From positions 10,664,501-10,728,500 of the forward strand of contig NC_134035.1 of NCBI RefSeq assembly GCF_964204645.1: 64,000 nt of DNA, written 5' to 3'. Position numbers and translations under genes: made by a program. This DNA comes from Tubulanus polymorphus (lineage: Eukaryota > Nemertea > Palaeonemertea > Tubulaniformes > Tubulanidae). The notes under the pieces were generated by a model that was not told the origin of the DNA, ran no database searches, and saw nothing but the letters and a program-made list of their open reading frames with translations. Shown one piece after another: positions 61,132 to 64,000 of this stretch (positions are counted from its first letter, which is position 1; each line of letters begins with the position of its first letter).

Positions 61132-62547
61132 TCAGGTCACAATCGACGACATTGGTAACGATTCTTGCCTCGTCGAATGATTGTGTTGAACGAGCCAAAA
61201 ATCGTCCAGAATCCGCGACGAAACACTTTCGACGCAAGTGTAACGTAGGTGCGTATCGTTGACCACTGCTAAACGCCCGAAGCTCTCAACACCGGCGACG
61301 GCGGATCTGAACGCCGACCATTCCGGTTTCGGGTTTACGGCGTCTTCGAATACGTCCAAAAAGAACCACACAGCCGGTGAACCGTTGACGATATGAACGG
61401 GAGCTTTCGCGTCGACGTAGCTGTGACCGTACACGCTGAAATTGTAAACGGGCCACGATCGTTCGTACGAGTGCTCGTGACCGCTGACGATCAGGTCGAC
61501 TCCCTGTTCGAAGAATAACCTCTCGACGCTCTCTCGAATGGCTGTTTGCAGACTGGAACAGTTCGTTTCGGGATTGATATAGTTCGAACAGTAGAGCGGT
61601 CGATGCCCGAATACTACTATCCACGGCCGCTGTTTGCGGTTCAGATTCGCTTTTTGTAAATCTTTGCGTAACCAGTCGTGCTGCTGTTTGATGTAGTGCG
61701 GTTGAAATTGGTACAGTTCCGTGTCGTAGAAAACAAAATGCGTTTTACCGAGATCGAAACTGTATCGCATTTCTCCCGTCGGAATCGGCCATTTCACGCC
61801 GGGCAAACTGAATCGATGTCGATAGTGTTTAAACAGCGATTGGTTTTCGTGATTGCCGGGAATCGTCAGGTATAACAGCTGGGACACGAGTGGCTCCATC
61901 TTGCGCATGAACGAGTCACCGTTCGGTTCGATATTATAGGCGATATCTCCCAGGTGTAGCACGGCGTCGTACGCTATCGATCGAAGTTGATATTCGTTCG
62001 TTAAAGCCTGCACGGTTTTTGAATGCACGCCGATGTCGCTGCCCACGAGTAAATTAACGATAGAATCGGCCGCGTTGTTAAACGTCCTGAACTGAAATAC
62101 CGGCGAAGAATATCGATCCACGACCACTTTGTAGAAGTATATCGCGCCGGGAAGCAGTTTAGTCAATTCACATCTGTAAACATACGGAATGAAATACCCG
62201 GAATTGATCGAGTCTTCGATTTCTATCGTAACGGCTCGACATCTAGCTTCAAAACGCGCCGACTGCCTGCCGAACATAACGTATCCGCTACTGTCGATAC
62301 GGCTCGTCCACATCACTACGACCTCGCTGTAATCAGAACCGGGTGAGATTCGGATTTGTTCCGGCCGCCCATCGACCAAACGTCGCAGAAGCTGTTTGCG
62401 ATGTATCGCCGGCGCTAAATACCAGAGTAGAAACGTGCCGATTATAACGGCGATTATCACCAGTAACTTACGCGCGTACCTGCACGAGATGTAGTCATTG
62501 TTTTTAGTGTCCTGCCCGTCGGAAGAGATGACTTGATGTGGTGGCAT
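61132..62547 (-). CDS. Purple acid phosphatase, ACP7-like, membrane-anchored (471 aa)
   Basis: A binuclear metallophosphoesterase that hydrolyses phosphomonoesters. Residues 28-46 form one membrane segment after a short charged N-end, suggesting a type II or signal-anchor protein with the enzyme outside or in a lumen. Residues about 60-155 fit the N-terminal fibronectin-like domain of PAPs (ISPGSDYSEVVVMWTS). All seven metal ligands are visible: D171 (SDIG), D201 and Y204 (GDIAY), N232 (GNHE), H315 (VFGHRPLYC), H357 and H359 (GHEHSYER). The C-terminal PAP segment (HIVNGSPA, LRYTCV) follows. One coding exon, although many animal PAP genes have introns, so a retrocopy origin is possible but unproven. 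Most similar in kind to ACP7; human ACP7 has a signal peptide rather than such an anchor. The start is preceded by a duplicated leader with an upstream ORF. Confidence 0.93.
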   Translation of the reverse strand: MPPHQVISSDGQDTKNNDYISCRYARKLLVIIAVIIGTFLLWYLAPAIHRKQLLRRLVDGRPEQIRISPGSDYSEVVVMWTSRIDSSGYVMFGRQSARFEARCRAVTIEIEDSINSGYFIPYVYRCELTKLLPGAIYFYKVVVDRYSSPVFQFRTFNNAADSIVNLLVGSDIGVHSKTVQALTNEYQLRSIAYDAVLHLGDIAYNIEPNGDSFMRKMEPLVSQLLYLTIPGNHENQSLFKHYRHRFSLPGVKWPIPTGEMRYSFDLGKTHFVFYDTELYQFQPHYIKQQHDWLRKDLQKANLNRKQRPWIVVFGHRPLYCSNYINPETNCSSLQTAIRESVERLFFEQGVDLIVSGHEHSYERSWPVYNFSVYGHSYVDAKAPVHIVNGSPAVWFFLDVFEDAVNPKPEWSAFRSAVAGVESFGRLAVVNDTHLRYTCVESVSSRILDDFWLVQHNHSTRQESLPMSSIVT

Positions 62548-62690
62548 CGTTTATACACTACTGTTTCCTATATGCACTGATATAGCGCCTGTTTCAGTCC
62601 TAGTGAATATAGTTGATGTGGTGGCATCGTTTATACACTACTGTTTCCTATGCACTGATATAGCGCCTGTTTCAGTCCTAGTGTTTAAAG
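62533..62690. repeat. 80-bp tandem duplication over the phosphatase start and leader
   Basis: TTGATGTGGTGGCATCGTTT begins at 62533 and again at 62613. The two copies (80 and 78 bp) differ by a TA indel and a few bases at the end. The first copy contains the real start codon, and the second lies in the leader. Confidence 0.95.
62568..62627 (-). promoter_or_regulatory. Upstream ORF in the phosphatase leader (19 codons)
   Basis: The duplicated copy carries the same ATGCCACCACATCAA as the true start, then diverges and stops at TAG (62568-62570), 20 bases before the real ATG. If it is in the transcript it has the same start context as the main ORF and should compete for initiation. Whether transcription starts upstream of 62627 is unknown. 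Confidence 0.5.
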
Positions 62691-64000
62691 TTGAATTGAT
62701 CGATCAGTCTCGCCAGCCGCTGCGGGCGATTCATTCACAGATGTCGTCGCTTTTTACCGGGATAAACTAAAACATTTGTGTCAAGCAACATGCACGGTTA
62801 TATGGCCTACATTCCATACTCAACAACGTGTTTCGGACCGTTGGGTTTGTTGGTTTGCTTCAGAGCTTTTGGATAATTATGTTTCTTTCCGCTTCTGTGA
62901 TCCTGATTTCACGGTTTGAGTATTTCCGGGTTCAATGTACGTGCATTTCTGTTCAGTTGGGTTTGTGACTGCGTGGCGGTTTGGTCACTGCAGTGTTTCG
63001 TTACATAAAGGAGCGGAATAAATTGTAAGTTGGTTGGTTTCCTCTGTTTCCGTCCAATTTAATTGATTTTGATAATTACAACAATATTCTGTAAACCTTA
63101 ATGTTTGTAATTTGTATTGCAGTTAACGGTTATATTCTAATAAACCAGTAAAAATTGTCCGCGTATTCCGTCGTTGGTTTTTGGATTCTTCCTCGGACAC
63201 AACGTGCCAATTGCCATTCTATATATGCGGGTAAACACGGATTGTCTTCGCATGCAGTGACTGACTGCAGCGGTAGCTATATTTAGAAGTAACTGCGTTG
63301 TTTAACTACCGAATATGGAGCTTCTGTTTACTCAAGATAGCGCGCTATATATTGCAATGTAATCAATGATTATCAACTATCCAGAAATCAAACCGCTCCC
63401 TACTTCCCTATTGCAGTCTATGACCTCGTAAAATAAACATACAACATTTAGAGTTCATGAAATTGGAGGCCTATTTATATAAACTGTTTTTTTCTTATCA
63501 TCCTTCTTTTTGTAAGGGACAACACTGCTCGTCTGCGCTGAGCCATAAGCGGTAAGAAATCGTAAGAATATTATTGTCAGTTACTACGTAATGTAAACTT
63601 CCTTTACACTTTTGAATCATATTGCACTAAACTATCAAGAATTGAATTATTATGAATGATCACTGTCAATGACTATTTTGACTGTATTCAACATTATCCA
63701 TCGATAAAGATGAAAAATCATAAACGCTACTTGCGCTTTTAAGCACAGAACATTTCAAAAACATATTAATTTCCTAATCTTTACCTTAAGTTAATCATAT
63801 ATCAGCTGTAAAGCTTGTTCGTTTGTCGATAATGGAAGCACGAATTAGCAATAGGTATCTTTGAATTAATTCGTTTTCTATATATTTGATTATATTGGTT
63901 GATCGATGTTTTCTACGATATATTTCAAGAAGACTTATTGATTGGTATTGCTTTTGTTTCAATACATATCGGTCTAAATATGTGTCAAGGCATTGAAAGA
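62691..64000. other. No gene seen
   Basis: Region upstream of the phosphatase. No recognisable exon, RNA gene or organised repeat. Confidence 0.5.

Overview
This is an AT-rich nuclear window from an animal. The few genes have GT-AG introns, and the space between and inside them is filled with microsatellites, minisatellites, palindromic elements and small repeat families with terminal inverted repeats. The gene content suggests a marine spiralian invertebrate, perhaps a mollusc or a relative: a secreted PAN/apple-EGF-fibrinogen-domain protein, an N-glycan GlcNAc-transferase split by introns, a membrane-anchored purple acid phosphatase and a Ser/Thr-rich mucin-like secreted protein. The species cannot be named from the sequence alone, and the clade is an inference.

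Layout. Positions 1-33,900 hold no gene I can recognise. They hold (AT)n, (CT)n and (AAT)n arrays, a 1.3-kb 24-bp minisatellite with a 336-bp higher-order period, several foldback elements and several dispersed families. A candidate plus-strand microexon gene lies at 27,778-31,280. All four well-supported genes are on the minus strand: the PAN-EGF-FReD gene (44,623 down to 33,936, three exons), MGAT2 (53,987 down to 45,858, seven exons, 427 codons, complete), the 944-residue mucin-like protein (59,866-57,032, one coding exon) and the purple acid phosphatase (62,547-61,132, one coding exon). I reconstructed the exons of the first two by joining frames across GT-AG sites; every junction keeps phase.

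How the genes relate. MGAT2 works in the Golgi N-glycan pathway, while the fibrinogen-domain, mucin-like and phosphatase products are predicted to be secreted or on a membrane facing the lumen or exterior. The sequence gives no sign that they form one pathway. Sharing a strand is not evidence of co-regulation in an animal genome.

Points worth a second look: a decayed second copy of MGAT2 exon 2 beside the 3' end of the mucin-like gene; an 80-bp tandem duplication that copied the phosphatase start codon into its own leader and made an upstream ORF; a 1.74-kb inverted repeat inside MGAT2 intron 5; two foldback elements flanked by 12- and 14-bp direct repeats; and repeats carrying a hammerhead-like core.
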